Shown here in pieces: positions 1 through 6,132 of a stretch of DNA of 6,132 nucleotides. The position numbers were made by a program, and so were the translations under genes. The notes beneath the pieces are model-generated. The model made no database searches. It had not been told where the DNA came from and worked only from the letters and a program-made list of their open reading frames with translations. Positions within the stretch are counted from its first letter, which is position 1; every line of letters begins with the position of its first letter. The stretch is from Chloroflexota bacterium (GTDB lineage Bacteria; Chloroflexota; UBA5177; JANWHV01): NCBI GenBank assembly GCA_025924845.1, contig JAICHN010000313.1, positions 1-6,132 on the forward strand. The letters are read 5' to 3'.

Positions 1-1
1 C

Positions 2-2872
2 CTACAGATGGCCGACGAGGGCTTCATTACGATGACCACGACCCAGGATCCCAACGGATCGCCGGACGACATCTATCTGCACGAGCAGGTGTTCCGCTGG
101 ACCGGTTGGAGCCTGACGGCGCCCCGGCCCATGGATCCGCTGGATACCGCGGGGAACGCGTTCGATCCCACTGACCCTAACTCCCAGCCCGCCCCCGCCA
201 ACGACGCCGCCTTCCCCACCAACCCGGTCAATGATCCCAATACCACCCAGTTCGGCTTCGCGGTCAGCTTCGAGGCCCAAGCCGGTTCGCTGCCCCGTTT
301 GCGCTTCGGGCGCACCTATCAGGCTCGCGCCCGCGTGGTGGATCTGGCGGGCAACCGGGTGACAATGGGTGACGCGTCGGCTCTGCTCCCCGCCGTGAAG
401 TCGCCTTCTATCCCCTACCAGCGGTGGGAGCCGATCGTGGCGCCCGCCCTGAATCCGCGCAAGTCGCTCAACGGCTCGCCCGGCGAGTCCATTACCCGCC
501 TCGTGGTGCGGAGTGATTTTGGGAAAACGGTCGAGCAGTATTTCAGCGCCCAGTCGGCGCCCGCCTTTAACGAATACGCCGAGCGGCATTTCCTTCCCCC
601 CAAGACCAGCCAGGCCATGGCGGAATCCCACGGCATGTTTGACGTACCGCCTCCGCCGGGCAAGGAGTGGTATGACATCATCGTCGCCAAGGACGTGTCG
701 TTGCCCCTGGACCCCAATCCTCCGCACTTCCCCGTTCCCAATGATGTCGATAATCTGCCCTTGCCGTACCTACCCGATCCGCTTGCGGCGGGGGCCACTC
801 TGATCGGTCTGCCCGGCGGGCCGATCATACAGATTCCCTTCACCGGAACGTGGCCCGAACTCGCCACCTTCCGCCTGATCATGAAGGGCATACCGGACGG
901 CCAAACGCCCGCTGCTCCGGCATGGGACGTCGCGAATCGCTTGTTGACCGTGCAGATTGCCCAGGGAGATACCATCACTGGGCGGTATAGCTCTTACTTC
1001 CCACCAGGGGCGCTCGACCTGCTGGGAACCTGGAGTTGGGTACGCGACGCCGGCGTGACGAAGTTTCAGTTGCCCAAGAATCTGACCATCAAACACCTCT
1101 CGGGAAAGTCGGTGGGTGGTTTGGCGGAAACCCGCCCATTCGACGGCGAGGAGGCAATGCCGAATGCCGGATTCACTCAGCCCCCCGCCAACCTGTGGAA
1201 GCAAGTGCCCGGCAAGCCATGGCTGGTACACGTGGAGGCGCACAAGAACTGGGAGTCGGTAGCGAATCAGTCGTGGCAGACCGCCGCGCTGCTTGGTGCT
1301 GCCTGGATGTTTACCCCATACCGCGAGATCACCCTGGTCCATGCCGTCCAACACCCGCTGATCAAGCCAAAGTTTACCGATCGCTTGCATGCCCAGCGCG
1401 ATCTGGGCTCAACTCATGCCGTACTGATCGACATTCCAATGCCGATCAGCGGGAAGAGCACGATCGAACTCGATGTCGAGGCTCAGTGGTATGAGCCGAT
1501 CGACGATCCCAATCAGCTGTTGCCTGCCGTGCAAAGCGGCGCGGCGCATGTGAGTAAGATCCCGATTCAGCCCACCGACACCGCATTGCACTTCCCCTCG
1601 GGCGCGCCTCCGCTCATATCCGATACCGACAAGCGATTCTGGCACGTATTCAACGACACCAAGTATCGCCGCGTCGCCTACACCGCCATCGCCACCACGC
1701 GGTACCGTGAGTACTTCCCCTTTTCTGATGCCGAACTGGCGGCCGACCCCACCCTGATCACCCGTTCCAGCGATACGGGCACTCTGGACCAACCGGACGC
1801 GGAGCATCCGCATTTGCCGCCTGCTCCTACGTCCGGTCATCCTCTGCCTTTTGGGGTGGTAGACGTGCCGAGTTCGGCTCGTCCGCCCTCGCCCAGTGTG
1901 CTCTACGTGGTGCCCACCTTCGAGCACAAAAGTGTCCTCGTGCCAAGCGGGGGGATTGCGGCCGAACGGCTGGGCGGCGGCCTACGGGTCTATCTGGAGC
2001 GGCCGTGGTATGTGTCGGGCGATGGAGAGTTGCTGGGCGTGGTATTGCCGGCTGAATCGAAGCAGATCAGAGCGCCAATCAAGGTAACCGGCCTGCTCGC
2101 CCACCTTCTGGCGCCCACGCCGTTGGATCCATCCCACTACACCCAATGGGGATTGGATCCGCTGTGGAACTCACGCAATGCGCCGCAACCCTACTATCCG
2201 ACCGCGGAGCGCTTCTCCAATGCGGTGAATATCGGCAACAACCTCAGCATTGACGAGCAATCGGGCGTAAAGGTGTCGGTGGCCGGTCACCTCCCAAGTT
2301 ATGACGAGGATCGCCGGTTATGGTATGTCGATATCCTTCTCGACCCGGTTGACGCCTATTATCCTTTCGTGCGCATGGCCCTGGTCCGCTATCAACCGCA
2401 CTCCATTCAGGACGCCCATCTCTCGCGCGTGGTGTTGGCCGACTTCATACAATTGGCGCCGAACCGCCTGGCCGTGGTCACGCTCAATCCCAAGCGTGCG
2501 GATCTGCTTTCCGTCACGGTGAGCGGCCCCGCTCCGCGCGGCACGGCCAATCTGGTGACGATCACCCTTGAGCGGCAACTTGGGTCGGGCCAGGACAGCG
2601 ATCCCAGTCTGAACTGGGCGCCGGTGCCCAATGCCTACCAGGAGGTGCGCGCGCAGAATACGAGTACCGGATCGACCTGGCGCGCGGAGGAATTCCTCAT
2701 TCCGCCCCTGGCCCAGCCGCTGCCTCCGCTCCGTCTGGTCATACGGGAGTACGAGTTGTTCCCCGGTACGAACACCCCCCAGGGTCTGGCGGGCGAGATC
2801 GCTTTTGTCGTGCCCCCGGCTCAGCGCCGCCTGGTCTACGCCGAGGTGGTGGACGTGTTGATCCCCGAATAA
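2..2872 (+). CDS. C-terminal part of a very large cysteine-free beta-rich protein of unknown function (5' end outside window)
   Basis: The frame is open from the first bases and ends at TAA 2870-2872. The ATG at 8 gives 954 residues, but it has no visible ribosome binding site in the seven bases before it. The text after it reads like the middle of a folded region, so I treat the gene as 5'-partial. Residues below are numbered from that ATG. Visible blocks are LHEQVFRWTGWSL (24-36), a fibronectin/Ig-style strand YQARARVVDLAGN (104-116), ERHFLPPKTSQAMAESHG (192-209), ITLVHAVQHPL (441-451), GGGLRVYLERPWYVSGDGEL (657-676), TQWGLDPLW (712-720) and AYYPFVRMALVRYQP (783-797). Spacers are Pro/Asp-rich. 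I find no cysteine, no transmembrane segment and no catalytic motif. The product is probably a large multi-domain beta protein with a structural or binding role, but I cannot name the family. It lies 81 bases upstream of the secreted Ig-like protein on the same strand. Coding status is firm; function is unknown. Confidence 0.9.
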   Translation, partial: LQMADEGFITMTTTQDPNGSPDDIYLHEQVFRWTGWSLTAPRPMDPLDTAGNAFDPTDPNSQPAPANDAAFPTNPVNDPNTTQFGFAVSFEAQAGSLPRLRFGRTYQARARVVDLAGNRVTMGDASALLPAVKSPSIPYQRWEPIVAPALNPRKSLNGSPGESITRLVVRSDFGKTVEQYFSAQSAPAFNEYAERHFLPPKTSQAMAESHGMFDVPPPPGKEWYDIIVAKDVSLPLDPNPPHFPVPNDVDNLPLPYLPDPLAAGATLIGLPGGPIIQIPFTGTWPELATFRLIMKGIPDGQTPAAPAWDVANRLLTVQIAQGDTITGRYSSYFPPGALDLLGTWSWVRDAGVTKFQLPKNLTIKHLSGKSVGGLAETRPFDGEEAMPNAGFTQPPANLWKQVPGKPWLVHVEAHKNWESVANQSWQTAALLGAAWMFTPYREITLVHAVQHPLIKPKFTDRLHAQRDLGSTHAVLIDIPMPISGKSTIELDVEAQWYEPIDDPNQLLPAVQSGAAHVSKIPIQPTDTALHFPSGAPPLISDTDKRFWHVFNDTKYRRVAYTAIATTRYREYFPFSDAELAADPTLITRSSDTGTLDQPDAEHPHLPPAPTSGHPLPFGVVDVPSSARPPSPSVLYVVPTFEHKSVLVPSGGIAAERLGGGLRVYLERPWYVSGDGELLGVVLPAESKQIRAPIKVTGLLAHLLAPTPLDPSHYTQWGLDPLWNSRNAPQPYYPTAERFSNAVNIGNNLSIDEQSGVKVSVAGHLPSYDEDRRLWYVDILLDPVDAYYPFVRMALVRYQPHSIQDAHLSRVVLADFIQLAPNRLAVVTLNPKRADLLSVTVSGPAPRGTANLVTITLERQLGSGQDSDPSLNWAPVPNAYQEVRAQNTSTGSTWRAEEFLIPPLAQPLPPLRLVIREYELFPGTNTPQGLAGEIAFVVPPAQRRLVYAEVVDVLIPE

Positions 2873-2943
2873 AGCTTCGCCGTGCGCGGGACGGACCCCT
2901 CCCGTGCTCGTCGGCATCGATACGGACACCTACATAGACTCTG

Positions 2944-2953
2944 GGAGGATGAG
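2944..2953 (+). promoter_or_regulatory. Ribosome binding site that fixes the start of the Ig-like protein
   Basis: GGGAGG at 2943-2948 sits 5 bases before the ATG at 2954. This favours 2954 over the in-frame GTG at 2882, which has no Shine-Dalgarno sequence and would add 24 Arg/His-rich residues unlike a signal peptide. The 81-base gap after the upstream stop codon has no convincing promoter or terminator. The 10-base string GGAGGATGAG (2944-2953) recurs in front of the convergent gene's start. Confidence 0.8.
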
Positions 2954-4519
2954 ATGAGCGGGCAACAAACGGCAAATCCGGGCCGAACCGGCCTACCCCC
3001 ATTTCTCTGGCGGCGGCGCGGGGTAGGTTTTCTTTCCTTGGTGGTGTTGGTCTGTCTGGGGATATCTTGGTTCCCCTGGACCAGGGCCAATGCTAGTCGG
3101 CCTGCCGCCGCGGTGGCGCTAACCCTGGATCCAACCAGTGGGCTACCCGGAACCGCCGTTTCGGCCTCGCTGATCTTTGCCGGCGGCCGATATGTCGGTC
3201 TCACGACGTCAATTACCTTCGATTCGACCCCCGTGGGCAGCGTGCGCCTAGCTCAGTGTCCCGGCGCAACCGATGACGTGGGATTCGGCACCGCCTGCAC
3301 CGATCAAACGGTCTCTATAACGGTTCCGCAAAACGCCGCGCCAGGCGCCCACACGGTCACCGCTATGGTTCCGGCTAACCCGGCAGGGGGGCAGGCCGTC
3401 AACTTCACCGCTACATTCACGGTGACGGCGCCGCTGCCTCCGGCAAGCTTGATCCTGAATCCTACCAGCGGCGCGGCTGGTTCGCTTGACTCGGTAAGCC
3501 TGATCGGCCTTCTCAATACGGCGTTCTCCCAAACGGCAGCGCTCGCCTTCGATGGCGCTTCGATCGGCTCACAAGCAATTGTCGCCTGCTCGAATAACCT
3601 GCAAGGGAACGGAGGCTCCGGCTTTGGCGCCGCCTGTACCGGCAATGTCTTCAACGCGCAGATTCCACCGAACGCACAGCCGGGTCCGCATACGGTCACG
3701 GCGACAATCACCAGCCCTCCCGGCATAGTCGCCACACCCGTCATAACGGTGTCGGCCACATTCACCGTCGTGCAAACCACGCCGCCATCGCTGATCCTGA
3801 ATCCCACCAGCGGCCTCGCGGGCAGCACAACCTCGGTCAGCCTGATCAATTTGCCGGCCGATACCACGCAACTCAACGCGGTGATTAGCTTCGACAGCAC
3901 GTCGATTGACCAGCAAGTGATCGTGAGTTGCACGGCGGCCGGCGGCGCCGGTTTCGGCATCGCCTGCAACGGAAACACGGTGAACGATCTCATCCCCGTC
4001 GACGCGCAGGCGGGACCACACACCGTAACGGCCACTATCACCTATCCGACCAACACACAGTTGCCTCCGATCACCGTCACCGCGTCGTACAGCGTGGCGG
4101 CGGCCGACGCTACCGCCACGGCAACGGCAACCGCGACGGCAACCGCCCTACCCGGCGCCACGGTCATTCCGGCCACCAATACGCCGGTCGCCATCGCCAA
4201 GGCAACGACGACGGCCGCCGCGACCTCGACGCCGCGCCGCATTCTGATGCTGGTCCGATCCGACTTCGACTCGGGCGCGGTGTTGGTCAGTCTGCGCGGT
4301 CCCGCCAACGCCAAGGTACGGCTCGACCTTCAGATCAAGCAGGGGGGCGCCGCGAAGTTTAGCTTGACTCGGAAGGGCGTCACGAACAAGGCGGGCCTAT
4401 ATGGCACGTCGCTCGAAGTGACCCTGGCCGGCCGTAAGCCGGGCACGGCATCGATCACCGTGGCGATTACCCAGGGCGGTAAGGTGACGAAAGCGGTACG
4501 CCGGCTACGGTATCCGTAG
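2954..4519 (+). CDS. Secreted protein with three tandem Ig-like (IPT/TIG-type) domains, Ala/Thr linker and C-terminal beta domain
   Basis: This 521-residue protein is predicted to be exported. Residues 1-47 form a signal sequence: RRR at 20-22, a hydrophobic core at about 23-41, and a possible cleavage site after ANA at 45-47. Three homologous units follow at about 55-159, 164-274 and 279-382. Each opens with L-x-L-[ND]-P-T-S-G-x-x-G and closes with a PGxHTVTA-type strand and an xFTV/xYSV strand, as in IPT/TIG-like domains. Each unit has exactly one pair of cysteines bracketing a Gly-rich GFGxAC loop (C102/C115, C212/C228, C326/C338), which I infer to be disulfides. A Thr/Ala/Pro linker at about 384-428 contains an uninterrupted AT repeat. 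The last 90 or so residues form another beta domain, of the kind that ends many Chloroflexota exoproteins (from memory). No catalytic residues are visible, so a cell-surface structural or adhesive role is inferred. The gene ends just before a strong hairpin. Confidence 0.9.
   Translation: MSGQQTANPGRTGLPPFLWRRRGVGFLSLVVLVCLGISWFPWTRANASRPAAAVALTLDPTSGLPGTAVSASLIFAGGRYVGLTTSITFDSTPVGSVRLAQCPGATDDVGFGTACTDQTVSITVPQNAAPGAHTVTAMVPANPAGGQAVNFTATFTVTAPLPPASLILNPTSGAAGSLDSVSLIGLLNTAFSQTAALAFDGASIGSQAIVACSNNLQGNGGSGFGAACTGNVFNAQIPPNAQPGPHTVTATITSPPGIVATPVITVSATFTVVQTTPPSLILNPTSGLAGSTTSVSLINLPADTTQLNAVISFDSTSIDQQVIVSCTAAGGAGFGIACNGNTVNDLIPVDAQAGPHTVTATITYPTNTQLPPITVTASYSVAAADATATATATATATALPGATVIPATNTPVAIAKATTTAAATSTPRRILMLVRSDFDSGAVLVSLRGPANAKVRLDLQIKQGGAAKFSLTRKGVTNKAGLYGTSLEVTLAGRKPGTASITVAITQGGKVTKAVRRLRYP
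3116..4099 (+). repeat. Three diverged copies of an Ig-like domain of about 105 residues
   Basis: The copies span about 3116-3430, 3443-3775 and 3788-4099. They share the opening PTSG motif, a central [ST]FD or AFD strand, the GFGxAC loop and a PGPHTVTA-type strand. Copies 2 and 3 are more alike (LILNPTSG, GPHTVTATIT) than either is to copy 1 (LTLDPTSG, GAHTVTAMVP). This suggests that the last duplication produced copies 2 and 3. The repeat is seen at protein level; the DNA copies have diverged. Confidence 0.85.
4109..4147 (+). repeat. Short in-frame repeat encoding Ala-Thr dipeptides
   Basis: Degenerate six-base units, mostly of the form GCAACG or GCAACC, encode 13 residues of alternating Ala and Thr (residues 386-398 of the Ig-like protein). 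The repeat opens a flexible Ala/Thr/Pro linker between the third Ig-like unit and the C-terminal domain. Units that are multiples of three can change in number by slippage without breaking the frame. Confidence 0.8.
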
Positions 4520-4531
4520 ATCGGCAGGGAA

Positions 4532-4586
4532 CACACAAAGACGCCGGCCCTCCCTCGTTTCGAGGGAGGGCCGGCGTCTTTGTGTG
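4532..4586. terminator. Bidirectional intrinsic terminator between convergent genes
   Basis: This is a perfect 26-bp inverted repeat: left arm 4532-4557, TTT loop at 4558-4560, right arm 4561-4586. The loop-proximal stem is CCGGCCCTCCCTCG against its complement. The outer stem is ACACAAAGACG paired with CGTCTTTGTGT, so each strand ends in a short T-rich run inside the stem rather than a classic U-tract after it. It begins 13 bases after the stop of the + strand gene and ends 9 bases before the stop of the - strand gene. That is where a shared terminator for both would lie. Confidence 0.9.
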
Positions 4587-4594
4587 GTTACGGT

Positions 4595-5383
4595 TTAGTC
4601 GTTCGAATCGTCAGGCGAAGCAGTCTTGGCGGGCGCCTTCACCACAATAGTGATCGCGGTGAGCGAGTGCCCATCGGATCCGGCAATGCCCCGCACCACC
4701 ACGCGGTCGTTCACCGCGATCTGGGGGACGGTCGCGGCTGGGGGGACGGGGATAGTAGTGCCGCTGATCGTGGTGGACCCGCTAATCGTGGTGGTCCCGC
4801 TGATCGTGGTCGTCCCGCTGAGCGGGTTCGTGTTCCCCACCCCGCCTGGATAGAGCAAACGGCCGGTCACTCTCCAGCGCGTATTGGGGATCGTGGTCAC
4901 GGTAACCGTTGCGCCGCGCCGTGATTGCACGGTGAACGTACCAACGTCACCGGCGGTGACCGTGCCCTGGACAGTGGTCAGGAAAACCGTCACCCGTCTT
5001 GCGTTAATAGCGTGGGTAACGGGATCAAGACTACCGACGACATGCACGAACACGCCGGGTTGCACGATGGTTTGGCTGATTGGCACACCGCCCGCCACAA
5101 TCGTGGTGGTGGAACTGACCACGACCGTAACGGGGAGAGCGTGGGGCAAGGTCATGACCCAGCCGGTCCCGGTGAGCGTGCTCACCACGCCCTGGGCCGA
5201 ATGCGCTGCCTTTGCCTTTGCCGGCTTGCTCGGCTTTTGGGGTTGGTTGCCGTGGCCATGATTGCCGGCGGCGCCGACGTTGCCGCCGCCGGCTCGATGG
5301 CTCTTGGCCTGCACGCCGCCTGTTGCGCCCAGCGTGACGCAACCGATCAGCGCCGCGGCGAGAAGAACTCGTGCCCTGTACAT
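4595..5383 (-). CDS. Secreted protein with two DUF5666-like domains
   Basis: The protein has 262 residues, starting at the ATG at 5383-5381 and ending with TAA at 4597-4595. The longer in-frame start at 5587 is rejected: it adds 68 residues without signal character, while the chosen start has an upstream GGAGG and immediately yields a signal peptide. Residues 1-26 are that signal peptide, with likely cleavage after VQA. LIGC at 12-15 resembles a lipobox but lies very early, so a lipoprotein is possible but less likely. A Gly/His/Lys/Pro-rich spacer (27-62) follows. Two beta-barrel-like units come next, at 64-134 (GVVSTL ... VHVVGSLD ... INARRVTVF) and 139-249 (GTVTAG ... VNDRVVVRGIAG ... LTAITIVV), matching the pattern I know as DUF5666. 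The second is split by a 50-residue Gly/Ser/Thr insertion (about 173-222). The tail is acidic. No enzyme function is known or visible; it probably acts outside the membrane. Confidence 0.87.
   Translation of the reverse strand: MYRARVLLAAALIGCVTLGATGGVQAKSHRAGGGNVGAAGNHGHGNQPQKPSKPAKAKAAHSAQGVVSTLTGTGWVMTLPHALPVTVVVSSTTTIVAGGVPISQTIVQPGVFVHVVGSLDPVTHAINARRVTVFLTTVQGTVTAGDVGTFTVQSRRGATVTVTTIPNTRWRVTGRLLYPGGVGNTNPLSGTTTISGTTTISGSTTISGTTIPVPPAATVPQIAVNDRVVVRGIAGSDGHSLTAITIVVKAPAKTASPDDSND
4751..4819 (-). repeat. 18-base tandem repeat encoding SGTTTI
   Basis: Three 18-base units (4766-4783, 4784-4801, 4802-4819) differ from each other by only a few bases and encode SGTTTI, SGTTTI and SGSTTI. A shorter 15-base unit (4751-4765) encodes SGTTI. 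They lie within the insertion that splits the second DUF5666-like domain (residues 189-211). The unit length keeps the frame, so copy number could vary between strains. Confidence 0.85.
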
Positions 5384-5628
5384 AGTGAACTCATCCTCCG
5401 GAGATCGTGCCGCTGGAAATCGTGGGGGTAAGAAGCCGATCCACCTGAGGTCGTGGGATGAGCGTCTACCGAAACGATCCAGGGCTTGGAACAATAACGC
5501 CGCCGGTGGCCGATCCGGACGCGGCTTCATCATACGATCTATCGTGCCAATCGACCATCCCCCAATGCGGTATGCGCGGACAGACATTCGGGCTATCCGG
5601 ACGAGCGTGAATTTCGACGTTCACCTGA
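5384..5628. other. Gene-poor stretch between the DUF5666-like gene and the M42 remnant
   Basis: These 245 bases must hold the promoter of the - strand gene, but I see no convincing -35/-10 pair. Open frames cross the region on both strands, but none reads like a known protein. The only hint of decayed coding sequence is on the + strand around 5601-5645 (frame of base 5601), where VNFDVHL-like text resembles the segment that precedes the ALDDR motif in M42 peptidases. The stretch is too short to hold the missing N-terminal half of that enzyme, which would need about 500 bases. Confidence 0.5.
5390..5399 (-). promoter_or_regulatory. Ribosome binding site of the DUF5666-like protein
   Basis: On the - strand GGAGG (5399-5395) precedes the ATG at 5383 by 11 bases. 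This is a little long but usable, and it is the best-supported start in this frame because a signal peptide follows directly. The ten bases GGAGGATGAG (5399-5390) are identical to those just before the start of the Ig-like protein gene. Confidence 0.65.
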
Positions 5629-6132
5629 AAAGTGCCGCTGGAATGTACCATTGGTTGCGGCCATGCCCTCGATGACAGGATGGGCGGTGCCGTTCTGCTC
5701 GCCTTGCCGGCCTGTTTCGCCGATCAGTGGCCACCAGCTACGCTGACCTCCATCTTCACCGTGCAGGAGGAGGTGGGATTGCGTGGGGCGCAGGCGGCAG
5801 CCAGAGGGCAACAGGCGGATGTAGGGCTCGCCGTCGACACGACCGCCTGTGACGATCCACCGGACTTTACGACGAATGCGCTTCGGCTCGGAGCGCGGCC
5901 AACTGTCAAGATCATGGATTTCAGCCTTCAGGCCCATCCGGCGGTCCGTCGTGGGTTAGAAAAGGCGGCGGAGCGGGCGTCGCTCACCGTCCAGCACGAA
6001 CTGCTCACCGGGATCGGGACCGACGCCGGAGCGCTGCAGTTCGGCGGCCACGGCATACCGGCCGGGGTTGTCTCGTTCGGGACGCGCTATACGCACAGCC
6101 CCGTGGAAGTGTTCGATGCGGCCGGCCTCGCG
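5629..6132 (+). pseudogene. M42-family metallo-aminopeptidase (FrvX/TET-like), C-terminal part, 5'-truncated
   Basis: M42 enzymes are cytoplasmic two-metal aminopeptidases, usually about 350 residues, that form large tetrahedral assemblies and trim peptides. The frame is open from 5629 to the window edge (168 codons, no stop). Numbered from 5629 it shows ALDDR (13-17, bridging metal aspartate D15), TVQEEVGLRGA (44-54, general base E47 and metal ligand E48), AVDTT (68-72, ligand D70), GTDAG (130-134) and RYTHSPVEV (153-161, ligand H156). All metal ligands of this half are therefore present. The N-terminal 160 or so residues, including the first metal-binding histidine and most of the inserted dimerisation domain, are missing. 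In-frame TGA codons lie at 5608-5610 and 5626-5628. No Shine-Dalgarno sequence precedes GTG 5632 or ATG 5680. I call it a truncated gene, with assembly error as the alternative. The 3' end lies outside the window. Confidence 0.82.

Noticed and set aside
770..1390. Long reading frame on the - strand inside the first gene (206 codons)
   Set aside because: It lies opposite a strongly coding frame in GC-rich DNA and its translation shows no recognisable motif. The same holds for the other antisense frames over 2-2929 and 3248-4362.
2887..2904. Small inverted repeat CGGGA ... TCCCG after the first gene
   Set aside because: The stem has only 5 bp with an 8-base loop and no T-tract, which is expected by chance in GC-rich DNA.
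2882..2953. In-frame GTG start 24 codons upstream of the Ig-like protein
   Set aside because: It has no Shine-Dalgarno sequence and would put an Arg/His-rich stretch ahead of the signal peptide. The ATG at 2954 has a well-placed GGGAGG.
4766..4819. Tandem 18-base units as a CRISPR or iteron array
   Set aside because: The units are directly adjacent with no spacers, keep the reading frame and encode a simple SGTTTI peptide repeat, so they are coding repeats.
5534..5545. ACGAT-CT-ATCGT palindrome as a possible operator
   Set aside because: The arms are only 5 bp, there is no second copy nearby and no regulator gene is in view.
5384..5587. 68-residue N-terminal extension of the DUF5666-like protein
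   Set aside because: The extension has no signal or domain character, while the ATG at 5383 is followed at once by a signal peptide and preceded by GGAGG.
5593..5937. 114-codon - strand frame over the M42 remnant
   Set aside because: The + strand frame here has unmistakable M42 motifs, so the antisense frame is a shadow.

Overview
The base composition is GC-rich. Several protein features point to Chloroflexota: an Ala-Thr spacer (repeating AT dipeptides followed by Pro/Thr-rich sequence) ahead of a C-terminal beta domain, stacked Ig-like (IPT/TIG-type) repeats, a secreted protein with DUF5666-like domains, and an M42-family peptidase. This taxonomic call is an inference from protein style, not from a marker gene. 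There is no rRNA, tRNA, transposase, CRISPR array or phage structural gene that I can recognise.

Layout: (1) Bases 2-2872, + strand, hold the C-terminal 950 or so residues of a very large, cysteine-free, beta-rich protein of unknown function whose 5' end lies outside the window. (2) After an 81-base gap comes a 521-residue secreted protein (2954-4519, + strand) made of a signal peptide, three homologous Ig-like domains each with one cysteine pair, an Ala/Thr linker and a C-terminal beta domain. (3) A 26-bp perfect hairpin (4532-4586) separates this gene from the next one, which is convergent, and looks like a shared bidirectional terminator. (4) A 262-residue secreted protein (5383-4595, - strand) has two DUF5666-like domains, the second interrupted by an insertion that contains a short tandem repeat. 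(5) About 245 bases of gene-poor upstream sequence follow. (6) From about 5629 to the window end (+ strand) runs a clear C-terminal portion of an M42 metallo-aminopeptidase. Its N-terminal half is absent and its frame is blocked by two stop codons, so it looks like a 5'-truncated remnant.

The first two genes are co-directional, closely spaced and have no terminator between them that I can see, so they may be co-transcribed. The second and third genes encode exported proteins. Nothing shows that the window encodes a defined pathway. The main unknown is the large cysteine-free protein, and the main anomaly is the truncated M42 gene.
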